Shown here piece after piece: positions 1-8,180 of a stretch of DNA of 15,408 nt. This DNA comes from JBEIDK01 sp040383485 (GTDB lineage: Bacteria > Bacteroidota > Bacteroidia > UBA4408). The notes under the pieces are model-generated. The model had not been told where the DNA came from and did not search any database. It worked only from the letters and a program-made list of their open reading frames with translations. The stretch lies in the NCBI GenBank assembly GCA_040383485.1, contig JBEIDK010000073.1:1-15408 (forward strand), read 5' to 3'. The stretch's first letter is position 1; each line of letters starts with the position of its first letter. The translations under genes were made by a program, and so were the position numbers.

Positions 1-471
1 GTCGCGTTGTGCCATGCAAAATTCGATTTGAGCATCGGACCCTACATTACCAAAAGCATTGTTTATAGTATTATTAAAGTCAGTATTTAACTTTCGAAAA
101 TCTTTGTTTAAAACTGCTATCTGAGAAAGTATTTGTGCATCTGAAATATTTTCGTTTGCATTATTATATACCACATGAACTACTACTGGTATTGTATGCA
201 CAACATTAGATTTGCTTTTGTTAACATCCATCAAAGCTACTTTATCGGCAATTTGTTTGAGTGCATCCAATCTTTTTTGTTTGAGTTCAGGGTGTTTTGC
301 TAGTTGCTTTTCTAAATATTCAGAAGATGCACAATTCCTCGTTAGTGGCACATTAGAAATGGCTTTTGAGGTTGCAGTTGGCTGAGAATTAGAAAGGTGA
401 AGTACACGATTTTGAGCACTTATATTTATTGAAAATAAGGCAAAAGAAAAGTAAAGTAATTTTTTAATCAT
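1..471 (-). CDS. Secreted M43-family (cytophagalysin/pappalysin-like) metallopeptidase, N-terminal part only
   Basis: An open frame starts with ATG at 471 and stays open for 157 codons to the window edge, so only the N-terminal part is present. Residues 1-19 form a signal peptide (MIKK, then a hydrophobic core ending NISA, cleavage before Q20). Residues 45-76 carry the RNC...EYLEKQLAKHPELKQKR type of prodomain helix seen in Bacteroidota M43 peptidases. From about residue 93 the text IPVVVHVVYN, then ENISDAQILSQIAVLNKDFRKLNTD, matches the beginning of the M43 catalytic domain, and IEFCMAQRD at the edge is also typical. The zinc motif HExxHxxGxxH should lie beyond the edge and cannot be checked. 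Such proteins are exported metallopeptidases, often with a C-terminal type IX secretion domain, which is also out of view. Family recognition is from memory of conserved text. A 185-base gap with a promoter-like element lies upstream. Confidence 0.82.
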   Translation of the reverse strand, partial: MIKKLLYFSFALFSINISAQNRVLHLSNSQPTATSKAISNVPLTRNCASSEYLEKQLAKHPELKQKRLDALKQIADKVALMDVNKSKSNVVHTIPVVVHVVYNNANENISDAQILSQIAVLNKDFRKLNTDFNNTINNAFGNVGSDAQIEFCMAQRD

Positions 472-496
472 TGTTTTTTTTATTGAAATATAATAC

Positions 497-504
497 CAAA
501 AATA
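497..504 (-). promoter_or_regulatory. Possible -7 promoter element of the M43 peptidase gene
   Basis: The minus strand reads TATTTTTG, a full match to the Bacteroidota -7 consensus TAnnTTTG, 25 bases upstream of the ATG at 471. Transcription from here would give a leader of roughly 20 bases, which is A-rich. No TTG lies 19-21 bases further upstream, so the -33 half is missing. In DNA this AT-rich the element alone could be chance. Confidence 0.3.
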
Positions 505-656
505 TTAAAAATTACTTAATAATCTTTATCATTTAATAATTGTATCCATTTTTTTATTAATACCTAACTATTTCGATAAATAATAAAAGGTGTTTCCGCA
601 ATTAGAGGCAATACTGAAAAAAATAGAATCTTTTTTCTGATATTATAGAAATGAGT

Positions 657-1250
657 TTACTTCTTCAATAATCCTAATAAACTCCATTTAGCGTTTAAAC
701 TTTTAGAGCTATCATATCTTACTTGACTAGCATTTTTACAATCTTCAATACTGTAAAAAGCATTTGGTTGATACTTATGAATAATATCTATGACATGAGG
801 CACTTCTTTACGTTTTACTATTGTAAAAATCATTTTAACTGGCCCTCGAGCACCTTCTGCATTTACGCATGTAACACCATAATCTTCAGCATTCAATGCA
901 TCAACAATTTGGGTGGAATTCTGGTTCGTAATAATTCTCAAAACTTGCGTTCCAATTGCTAACTTTTCTTCAATAACTAAACCTACGTATATACCAACAG
1001 AATAGCCACTAGCAAAGGCAATGTAACACATTACATTGTTCAAATTTTTTAAAATTGAACTAACTGCCAGAATCCACAAAAGCACTTCGAAAAAACCAAT
1101 GAATGGTACAATTTTCTTTTTACCTTTCGCTGATAATACACTACGTAATGTTGCAAGTGAAACATCACAAATTCTACAAACAAAAATAAAAAGTGGAAAC
1201 AGAACCCACTGGTAAATATCAGAGTTTGAATCAAAAACAATTAAATACAT
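657..1250 (-). CDS. UPF0316 membrane protein with DUF5698 and DUF2179 domains
   Basis: This 197-residue protein has about three hydrophobic segments near the N-terminus (roughly residues 14-28, 47-66 and 73-93) with the conserved text CRICDVSLATLRSVLSAKGKK between them, then a soluble domain. The N-terminal part fits DUF5698 and the later part (about 105-172, ending FYSIEDCKNAS) fits DUF2179, the order found in UPF0316 proteins. DUF2179 is a small ferredoxin-like fold also found at the end of YitT-type membrane proteins. No biochemical role is established that I can name. The stretch ITNQNSTQIVDALNAEDYGV resembles a ligand-sensing fold, but that is inference. The start at 1250 is ATG, 18 bases after the dxr stop, so co-transcription with dxr is likely. 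The C-terminal tail from about 175 is low in conservation cues. A 185-base gap follows before the M43 gene. Confidence 0.85.
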   Translation of the reverse strand: MYLIVFDSNSDIYQWVLFPLFIFVCRICDVSLATLRSVLSAKGKKKIVPFIGFFEVLLWILAVSSILKNLNNVMCYIAFASGYSVGIYVGLVIEEKLAIGTQVLRIITNQNSTQIVDALNAEDYGVTCVNAEGARGPVKMIFTIVKRKEVPHVIDIIHKYQPNAFYSIEDCKNASQVRYDSSKSLNAKWSLLGLLKK

Positions 1251-1268
1251 TTATAATTAAATTGATTT

Positions 1269-2435
1269 TTACTTTTTCCACTCCGAGGCATGTGCTCTTG
1301 CATCAAAATCGCTTTTTACATAATCTTCATAGTTTGGGTTCTGAATAAAAGTGGTTTTATTCATTGCGCTTTCTATTAATGCACTCATTTCTAAAAATCC
1401 AATTTCATCCTTCAAAAATTTGGCAACCGCAATCTCATTTGCAGCATTTAAAATACAAGGCATATTGCCTCCTTTCTCAAGTGCGATAAAAGCTAACTTT
1501 AAATTTCGAAATGTATCTAAATCAGGTTTTTCAAAGGTAAATGAAGGATAGTCAGCAAAATTAAAGCGAGGATAATTAGTGGGTAATCTTTTAGGATATC
1601 CCAAAGCATAAAGAATCGGAAGCTTCATATCTGGCAAACCTAACTGTGCTTTTATACTGCCATCAGTAAACTGCACCATACTATGAATAATAGATTGAGG
1701 ATGTACAATAACATCAATTTGTTCATTCTTAAGGGCAAATAGCCATTTGGCTTCAATAACCTCAAGGCCTTTATTCATAAGGCTTGCTGAATCAATTGTT
1801 ATTTTAGCACCCATTACCCAATTTGGGTGTTTAAGCGCTTGTGCTTTTGTAATTTGTAATAAATCATCTACTTTTTTACCTCTAAAAGGCCCACCTGAAG
1901 CTGTTAAATAAATTTTTTCTATTTGATTGTCGAACTCACCAGCCAAACATTGAAAAATAGCACTATGCTCGCTATCAACCGGATATATATTAACCCCTTT
2001 TTGCAATGCTAACTTGGTTACTAAATCACCAGCCACTACAAGAGTTTCCTTATTAGCTAAAGCGATATTTTTACCTGCTTCAATTGCTGCCAATGTTGGT
2101 TTTAAGCCAGCATAACCAACCATGCTAGTAAGCACAATATCAATAGTATCCCATGCAACTATTTCGCACAGAGCTTGTTCTCCAGCAAATACTTTTATAT
2201 CAGTTTTCGCTAATGCTTCTTTTACTTTTAGATAGTGAGCATCGTTGCCAATTACAACTGCATTTGGAGAATATTTAATTGCTTGTTCTATTAATAATTC
2301 AGCATTATTAAATGCTGATAATACTTCTAATTGCAAATCCTTAGTTTGATTTGCTATTACTTCTAAAGTTTGTGTACCTATTGAACCTGTGGAGCCTAAA
2401 ACTGCAACTCTTTTCTTATTATTTTCTGAATTCAT
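1269..2435 (-). CDS. dxr: 1-deoxy-D-xylulose 5-phosphate reductoisomerase (DXR, IspC)
   Basis: This cytosolic enzyme converts DXP to 2-C-methyl-D-erythritol 4-phosphate with NADPH and a divalent metal, the second step of the MEP pathway to IPP and DMAPP, which supply quinone tails and undecaprenyl phosphate. At 388 residues it has normal length. The NADPH-binding loop GSTGSIG is at 14-20 and LANKE at 126-130. The metal site VDSEH supplies D154 and E156, with E225 in NKGLEVIEA as the third ligand. Substrate-site text GGPFRG (181-186), the flexible-loop motif HPNWVMG (203-209) and HPQSIIHSMV (245-254) are all present, so the enzyme should be active. The start is ATG at 2435; the residues before the Rossmann strand (MNSENNKKR) are a normal short N-terminus. 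It sits 44 bases after an acyltransferase gene and 18 bases before the UPF0316 gene. The often-seen neighbour rseP is not adjacent. Confidence 0.98.
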   Translation of the reverse strand: MNSENNKKRVAVLGSTGSIGTQTLEVIANQTKDLQLEVLSAFNNAELLIEQAIKYSPNAVVIGNDAHYLKVKEALAKTDIKVFAGEQALCEIVAWDTIDIVLTSMVGYAGLKPTLAAIEAGKNIALANKETLVVAGDLVTKLALQKGVNIYPVDSEHSAIFQCLAGEFDNQIEKIYLTASGGPFRGKKVDDLLQITKAQALKHPNWVMGAKITIDSASLMNKGLEVIEAKWLFALKNEQIDVIVHPQSIIHSMVQFTDGSIKAQLGLPDMKLPILYALGYPKRLPTNYPRFNFADYPSFTFEKPDLDTFRNLKLAFIALEKGGNMPCILNAANEIAVAKFLKDEIGFLEMSALIESAMNKTTFIQNPNYEDYVKSDFDARAHASEWKK

Positions 2436-2479
2436 GTGCTACAAAGTAAAAAAAATATTTGTTCTTAGTTAAGATTGAA

Positions 2480-3370
2480 TTAGAATTCAGAGGGTTTATT
2501 TTTTTTTGGGGAGTGTTTCCAACGTTTATGTGTCCAAAGCCAATATTGAGGTTCTTCTTTAATTATTTGTTCTAAAAACTTCATGAACATTTCACAAATT
2601 TTTCCGTCCTTAAAAGAGTTAGGCGCATCAGTTAACTCAATATATTCCATAGTATAATATCCTCTTTTCTGTTTCAATATTTTTCCAAAAACAACTGGCA
2701 TATCATATTTCTTTGCATATTTTTCTAGCCCATAATTTACAGGCACTTGCTTGCCAAAAAACTCCATCCAATGTCCTTTGCTTATGTTACTTGGATTTTG
2801 GTCAGCAATAAAACCATAAGCATACTGTTGTTCTTTATGATTTTCTATAAAAACACCTACTTGTTTTGGGGCGCAAAGTTCACAACCGAATTTTCCTCTT
2901 GAAGAGATTAGAAGTTGATTAAAAAAATTATTTGAAAGAGGCTTGAAAATGCCCATTGTTTTAAAGGTAGTTTTTCCAGTAAAAGCAAGCGCCGCCCATT
3001 CCCAGTTGGCATAATGCCCCGTGACAAGAATAACGCTTTTGTTCTGGTTGTGATACTTAATTAAATATTCTGGGTTTACAATATGTAAATGCTTGTGAAG
3101 TGTCTCTTCATCAATGCTAAATACTTTAATCGTTTCAACTACAATATCACAAAAATGTTTATAAAATTTTTTACAAATTAAATTTATTTCATGTTCATTC
3201 AATTGAGGAAACGCAATTTGTAAATTTTGCTTTACAACTTTTTTACGGTACGGAAAAACATAGAAAATGAGATAATAAAAGGAATTTGAAATAATATAAA
3301 GTACCCCAAATGGCAATTTAGAAATCGGATAAATAATGAGATAGTATAATAATTTACTTAATATTTGCAT
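2480..3370 (-). CDS. LpxL/HtrB-type lipid A biosynthesis acyltransferase
   Basis: This 296-residue protein belongs to the lysophospholipid acyltransferase superfamily, lipid A late acyltransferase branch. These inner-membrane enzymes transfer a secondary acyl chain from acyl-ACP to a lipid A precursor on the cytoplasmic face. The N-terminal region to about residue 40 is hydrophobic and should be a membrane anchor. The catalytic HX4E motif is H119-YANW-E124 within TGHYANWEW. ADQNP at 189-193 and the C-terminal LWTHKRWKH at 278-286 are family signatures. The length matches typical LpxL (about 300). The substrate acyl chain and whether this is the only such enzyme cannot be told; a Bacteroidota genome often has one or two. 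An ornithine-lipid or aminolipid acyltransferase of the same fold is a less likely alternative. It lies 61 bases after the giant exported protein gene with no clear promoter or terminator between, so read-through is plausible. Confidence 0.92.
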   Translation of the reverse strand: MQILSKLLYYLIIYPISKLPFGVLYIISNSFYYLIFYVFPYRKKVVKQNLQIAFPQLNEHEINLICKKFYKHFCDIVVETIKVFSIDEETLHKHLHIVNPEYLIKYHNQNKSVILVTGHYANWEWAALAFTGKTTFKTMGIFKPLSNNFFNQLLISSRGKFGCELCAPKQVGVFIENHKEQQYAYGFIADQNPSNISKGHWMEFFGKQVPVNYGLEKYAKKYDMPVVFGKILKQKRGYYTMEYIELTDAPNSFKDGKICEMFMKFLEQIIKEEPQYWLWTHKRWKHSPKKNKPSEF

Positions 3371-3431
3371 TTCTATTTCTTAAATGTTCTAATAAACTTT
3401 AAACTAGTAAATATTGAATTGTAAAAAATGA

Positions 3432-6400
3432 TTATTGCTCTTTAAACTTCTTTAAAAACTTTGTAACAGCAGAACTACTGCCTAATTGAAAAGTAAATGT
3501 AGGCTCCTTTTCTTTTTCAGACTTGCGTTTTTCTGGCTTTAATTCACGCAGTGCTGTATTGAATTTTTCATCACTGCTAAAAGCTTGCATTTGATTTTGA
3601 GCATACTGAAAAAATAAATAATTGTTGTTATCATCCATTAAATAAATAGTAAAAGAATCTCCACTTTTTTTCTGAATAATTTCAATTTTTCCATTTAAGT
3701 ATTTATTCATTTGATTTTTATAAATACTACCTAAGCCAATTTTACCAACACTTATGAATGAACGCGTTTCAGGGTTCCACTTCATCTTTACATCATTAAA
3801 GAAGAAATTATGTTCTAACTCATCAGGTATTTTTTTGAAAGCACCATATAAGTTTACTTGAGAAACTAATTTATCAGCAATTTCTTTTCCTAACATCATT
3901 CTTAGACAACGTTCAAATATTGGTCTGTTAAGAGGGGTTCCTTCGAGGGTTGTAGCCTTTTCTAATTTTTCTCCGAAGTCTTTTATGAGTCCATTTTCAA
4001 AAAAGAAATCAAGGGCAATAACAGTTTCAAATTTGCACGTGTCACTTATTAAATTATGTTCTCCAATACCCCATGACTGTAATTTAACTTGACCTGTATT
4101 GTGAGTTAAGAACATTCTACCTTCTGCATATACCTTGCATTCAGTTGTATTAATACTTACATAATCACCTGGAAAATTAATTTCTTTTATTTTTTCCTTA
4201 CTACCAATTTTATACTCTTTTGTTTTTTTATCGTAAAAAAGAAAACCAAATGCAGAAGCTATTTCAGGGTCGCTTGCCTGGCGTTTATTGCTTAAAAATG
4301 AAGGGTAAACGTGTAATGAGTCGGTACTTAAATTCATTCCTGCGCCAACGCTCAAGTTATTTATATCGACAAGCCTATCACTAATTGGTATATATACATC
4401 GGCAGGATTTACATCTGCGTCAAACTGCACCCAAGCTTTTACTAACCTTGAACAATCATGTTTGATGCGGAATGCACCTTTGAAAAACAAATTTTGAATG
4501 GAGGCTTGTAATGATATTTTACCTTTATATTCAAAGGCGGGACTTAGCTCAAATGCTAGAGAATCGCTAATATTTCCAGTTGCTACAGTTTGTCCAGTTG
4601 CATCAGTTGAAACTTTATCGAAGTGTAATTTTTGCACTTGTTTTAATTCATCAATGTAATTATAATTTGCAATACCATCGTACTGTTTTCGTCCAAAAAC
4701 ATCAACAGTAGCATCAAACATTTCGTGGTACTTTGTTGTAGTGTTAGCTAATATCTTTGCATTTTTAAGCGTTTCAATCTTCGCCTTTTTATAAATTATA
4801 ACTTTACCACTGTCTGGATAAATTCTTGCATCAGCAACATTCATATACCTCACTTCTGCACATGAAATAATATTTTTTCTCAAATCATATTTTGCTCTTG
4901 GCGATAAAAATCTTAAAGAATCTTGTTCAGGATGTGTAGAAATAAACTCAGCACCTGTTAAATCTAAATCATCGTTTGTACCTATGTTTTGTTTTACATT
5001 TTCACTGGCACTTAGTTCCACATTTGCTTTTTCCATGAACCATTTAAAATTGTCCATAAAACACAGGTATTGATTCACAGGGAAGTTCACATAGCTGCCA
5101 CCGCCATTGCTTGTAAAGTCGCCAACCCTATTGTTAAAATCAATATGTGCTTTTAAATTCTTACTCATAAATGCTATCCCTGTTGAATCTTCGGATAAAT
5201 TTTGCATATCAAAATCGCATGTATCAGCGTCGAATGTTTCTTTCTTGAAAACTTGTAAAATGGAAGTAAGGCTTGCCTTATAAAAAACTGATTTGCCATT
5301 ACCTGTTAGCTTTTTGGGTGATAATGTAAGTTGGCCATGAAACTGTGATTTACCGTCATACATTTCGATAGCTTTGTCTTTTTCTTTAATGGTCATAAAA
5401 TCTTTGTATGGCATCCAATGAATATAGTTATTGGAAGAACTTGCTTGCGGAAATTCAGGATCACTTGCTTGAGAGCGTTCTTCAAATGATTGAACAGTAG
5501 CATTCATACTATCAGGAAAGAAAACAAAATCATCTGATTTAAATGTTGAAGTAACATAATTTAATGTGCCATCAGCCCTTAGCCCTCGGTTACTCATTGT
5601 TATTCTTGACTCAAACTTACCTTTATCTGCATAGGTTGGCAAGCCAGCTGTAACAGTATTAATACCTAGTGAGTAATCTGGCATTAAAATTAAATTTTCA
5701 TGTATGCTCGGGAAAATTCCGCCACTTTCAAAATCACCTGCAAAGTGCAAAGCTTCATCAGTAAAATTATCTAAACTATCAATGGTAAATGGTTCAAGGT
5801 GAAAGTAAACTTTATCCTTTGTATATACTCCTCTTTGCACACTTCTCTTTGACCAATAGGCGTATGAATCTTTTTTAGAATTGAATACGGGGTATTCCGG
5901 AAAGTTAATCCTACCTGATTTATTATTTGGATTATCAATTAATAAATCTCCCTCAATACTTTCTATGGCAGTTTTCACTTCAACCAATGGAAATTCTCCA
6001 TATTCATCTTTTGTTTTTGAACGAACTTTTATTTTTAGTGAATCGGTATTTTTTAAATTTATTTTAAACTTATCATACTCAAAAGAAAACTCCTTTCCAT
6101 AAAAGGTAAATCTTCCAGCATCAACAACACCGGCGAATGCAAAATCTCTATTCTTTTTAAGCGTGATTTGACCGTTGGTTGGAGTAATATTTACTTTTTG
6201 TGAATCACTTAAGAAAATTTGTTTAACACCATTAATCTTTAAATCAAAATTCAACAAATTAATGCTTGCATTAATTTTATCACCAGGCAAACTTGAATTA
6301 AACTCAATAACGTCGTAATCTTTTTTGGCCATTTTATACAATGGGTAATCAAGTAGTTTTTCTTTTAAAATAAATTTTTTTTGCCCATCTATGTATGTTA

Positions 6401-7892
6401 CAAAACCTTTGATAGCTAAACCAACGGTAAATGGATAAACCTCAGCAGGTGCCATATTCATAAATTTAGCTAAACCATCAACATCAATAGTATTGCTGCC
6501 TATTTGCTTTGCATAAGCTTTAATTCTGAACAATGGATTTACATCTTGTGCTCCTTGAATTCTCTCCCATCTAATGTCTCTAAAGTAGTTAGCTGATTCA
6601 AAATTGGCATTACTTTCATTGGCGCCAATAATCATTTTCATATCTATTTTTGGTTGATCCATTCTCCAAAATAACTCTTCAAAATACATATCAACTTTAT
6701 GAAAAGTATTATAGAATGGTGATTGGGCAATACCGGTATTGTCCCTAATCATAGATACTTCTCGTTCCTTAACTAAAAATTTAAAGGGTAAACCGGGATG
6801 GTACATTGAGTCGTTCTCCCAATAAAAAGTTGCGGCAACACGTTCTGAAAAAATTTTATCAGGCCTTAAAATAAATGACTTTGCCGTAACCGATAGGAAT
6901 AACTTATTATCCCTATAAAATTTAAAAAATGCAGGGTTTTCAGAATTCCCAGCTCCAATTACCTTTGCTCCCTTTACTGCAAACCCGCCATCATAATCTA
7001 CATCTTTAAAAATGTTTTTTATTTGTAATCGTTTATCATAACTATTGAACTCGGGATAAAGAGCATTTGCATCATTCCTATCACTTAAAACCTTGTCTTT
7101 TAAAACACCTACCAATGACTTATCAAAATAGTTTGGATTATGATATACAACCGAATCTGCTTCATATCCACTCTTCTTAAAGTCAATAAGGTAATTATTT
7201 AATTCAGCATAGATTTTTGAATCATCTAATCCTGCTCGCTTCCAATCTACGATACCTCCTTTACCAATCCACTTAAAAGTTACAGGAAAATAGGTACCAA
7301 TTGTTTTATGCAAGACTAAGCTATCGCCAATTGTAAAACAAGCAATATCTGTTTCTTTAAACTTAACTGTTGGTACTGAATCAAATTCTAAACTCCAATC
7401 ATTTGAAGATGCTTTCCATTGAGTAGTAAATGACTTATAAATAACATTATTTGCAAACAAATTCTCTGACATTGCAATATAATTACTAAAAGCGGTTAGT
7501 GTTTTGGCGCCTTGTAATTTTTCAATTGCTTTTTGCCAAAGAACATAAGTTCTACCATCCTTTTTGCCATCTTTAAATGCAATCATAGTATTTAAAAAAG
7601 CTTTAAAATCGGGGGTTGCCTTCAGTCGTTTTTTCAACATCCAATTACAAGTTTTATAAATATATTCCTTTTCAGATTCGTCAAATTTTACCTGCTCTTT
7701 CTTCCAATAATTATCTAAAAAATTTTCAATAAAATCACGTCCAGCTTTTTCATCCGGAGCAGTTTTAAAAAACTCTTTTAGCTCCTTGGGAAACTGCAAC
7801 TCATCAGCACTAAACTCTTTTATAAGGTTTTGAGCGCTTGCTGAAGAAATAAATAAGATAAGGATTAATGAAGTAAATAAATATTTAAACAT
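3432..7892 (-). CDS. Very large exported beta-rich protein of unknown function (1486 aa)
   Basis: I cannot assign a function. The start is ATG at 7892 and residues 1-20 form a clear signal peptide (MFKYLFTSLILILFISSASA, cleavage before Q21), with no lipobox cysteine and no later membrane segment, so the product should be periplasmic or outer-membrane attached. Residues 21-170 look helical and charged. Residues about 466-515 (from DVDGLAKFMNM to FILKEKL) look like a winged-helix fold. From about 540 to 1430 the text is dominated by alternating beta-strand patterns such as DAGRFTFYGKEFSFEYDKFKINL (split over 591-613), TLSPKKLTGNGKSVF (856-870) and KAHIDFNNRVGDFTSNG (914-930), reminiscent of AsmA/LptA-like lipid-binding beta sheets; that resemblance is inference. 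QASDPE occurs twice (808-813, 1205-1210). The C-terminus is a lysine-rich linker and a short amphipathic tail, not an evident type IX sorting domain. It is flanked by an Fe-S protein gene and a lipid A acyltransferase gene. Confidence 0.85.
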   Translation of the reverse strand: MFKYLFTSLILILFISSASAQNLIKEFSADELQFPKELKEFFKTAPDEKAGRDFIENFLDNYWKKEQVKFDESEKEYIYKTCNWMLKKRLKATPDFKAFLNTMIAFKDGKKDGRTYVLWQKAIEKLQGAKTLTAFSNYIAMSENLFANNVIYKSFTTQWKASSNDWSLEFDSVPTVKFKETDIACFTIGDSLVLHKTIGTYFPVTFKWIGKGGIVDWKRAGLDDSKIYAELNNYLIDFKKSGYEADSVVYHNPNYFDKSLVGVLKDKVLSDRNDANALYPEFNSYDKRLQIKNIFKDVDYDGGFAVKGAKVIGAGNSENPAFFKFYRDNKLFLSVTAKSFILRPDKIFSERVAATFYWENDSMYHPGLPFKFLVKEREVSMIRDNTGIAQSPFYNTFHKVDMYFEELFWRMDQPKIDMKMIIGANESNANFESANYFRDIRWERIQGAQDVNPLFRIKAYAKQIGSNTIDVDGLAKFMNMAPAEVYPFTVGLAIKGFVTYIDGQKKFILKEKLLDYPLYKMAKKDYDVIEFNSSLPGDKINASINLLNFDLKINGVKQIFLSDSQKVNITPTNGQITLKKNRDFAFAGVVDAGRFTFYGKEFSFEYDKFKINLKNTDSLKIKVRSKTKDEYGEFPLVEVKTAIESIEGDLLIDNPNNKSGRINFPEYPVFNSKKDSYAYWSKRSVQRGVYTKDKVYFHLEPFTIDSLDNFTDEALHFAGDFESGGIFPSIHENLILMPDYSLGINTVTAGLPTYADKGKFESRITMSNRGLRADGTLNYVTSTFKSDDFVFFPDSMNATVQSFEERSQASDPEFPQASSSNNYIHWMPYKDFMTIKEKDKAIEMYDGKSQFHGQLTLSPKKLTGNGKSVFYKASLTSILQVFKKETFDADTCDFDMQNLSEDSTGIAFMSKNLKAHIDFNNRVGDFTSNGGGSYVNFPVNQYLCFMDNFKWFMEKANVELSASENVKQNIGTNDDLDLTGAEFISTHPEQDSLRFLSPRAKYDLRKNIISCAEVRYMNVADARIYPDSGKVIIYKKAKIETLKNAKILANTTTKYHEMFDATVDVFGRKQYDGIANYNYIDELKQVQKLHFDKVSTDATGQTVATGNISDSLAFELSPAFEYKGKISLQASIQNLFFKGAFRIKHDCSRLVKAWVQFDADVNPADVYIPISDRLVDINNLSVGAGMNLSTDSLHVYPSFLSNKRQASDPEIASAFGFLFYDKKTKEYKIGSKEKIKEINFPGDYVSINTTECKVYAEGRMFLTHNTGQVKLQSWGIGEHNLISDTCKFETVIALDFFFENGLIKDFGEKLEKATTLEGTPLNRPIFERCLRMMLGKEIADKLVSQVNLYGAFKKIPDELEHNFFFNDVKMKWNPETRSFISVGKIGLGSIYKNQMNKYLNGKIEIIQKKSGDSFTIYLMDDNNNYLFFQYAQNQMQAFSSDEKFNTALRELKPEKRKSEKEKEPTFTFQLGSSSAVTKFLKKFKEQ

Positions 7893-7908
7893 TGCTTAAT
7901 TAATTATA

Positions 7909-7938
7909 CAAATATAATTTATTACTGAAGTTTGAGAA
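7909..7938 (-). promoter_or_regulatory. Probable promoter of the giant exported protein gene
   Basis: The minus strand has TATATTTG at 7916-7909, a perfect fit to the Bacteroidota -7 element TAnnTTTG, 17 bases upstream of the ATG at 7892. Nineteen bases further upstream is TTC (7938-7936) where the consensus has TTG, so the -33 half is two out of three. The predicted leader is about 10 bases and contains no Shine-Dalgarno sequence. This would separate the gene from the CDGSH gene that precedes it by 60 bases. Confidence 0.4.
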
Positions 7939-7952
7939 TTTGACTAGCAACA

Positions 7953-8168
7953 TTAAACTTTCTTTTCCCAATTAAATGCAATTGCTTCACTTTCAAAGTT
8001 TCCTTTATGTGCTCCATCGCAAAATGGTTTTATCTTGCTAAGTCCGCATCTGCAAAGCGAAACTTTTTCTCTTCCATTTAAATTATATTTGTTACCCTCA
8101 GAGTCTACAATTTGGAATTCACCTTCTACCATAATTGCGCTGTTTGATTTAATTGTAATTTTTGTCAT
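7953..8168 (-). CDS. Small CDGSH-type [2Fe-2S] iron-sulfur protein
   Basis: This 71-residue cytosolic protein contains one CDGSH iron-sulfur domain. The signature is complete: C39-R-C41 ... P48-F-C50-D-G-A-H54, giving the Cys3-His1 set that binds a redox-active, pH-sensitive [2Fe-2S] cluster, with alanine in place of the S of CDGSH, a common variant. The first 30 residues form short beta strands (VEGEFQIVDSEGNKYNL) that would make the beta-cap of the fold. There is no signal peptide or membrane anchor, unlike mitochondrial mitoNEET. The family is associated with redox and iron or ROS homeostasis, but physiological partners in bacteria are poorly defined. The ATG at 8168 lies 12 bases after the stop of the sensor kinase gene, so the two should be co-transcribed and translationally close. 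A promoter-like site lies between this gene and the next. Confidence 0.93.
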   Translation of the reverse strand: MTKITIKSNSAIMVEGEFQIVDSEGNKYNLNGREKVSLCRCGLSKIKPFCDGAHKGNFESEAIAFNWEKKV

Positions 8169-8180
8169 ACTTATTTATAA

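Noticed and set aside
616..637. Inverted repeat GAAAAAA/TTTTTTC between the UPF0316 and M43 genes as an intrinsic terminator
   Set aside because: The stem is 7 pairs with a single G:C pair, and the T-run is part of the stem rather than following it. Such pairs arise easily in AT-rich DNA.
2442..2449. Promoter-like TTACTTTG just upstream of dxr
   Set aside because: One mismatch in the -7 element and no TTG at 19-21 bases upstream; too weak to list.
5881..6102. Plus-strand open frames opposite the giant protein, dxr, kinase and recG genes
   Set aside because: They are antisense shadows of confidently identified minus-strand genes, with no family resemblance or start context of their own.
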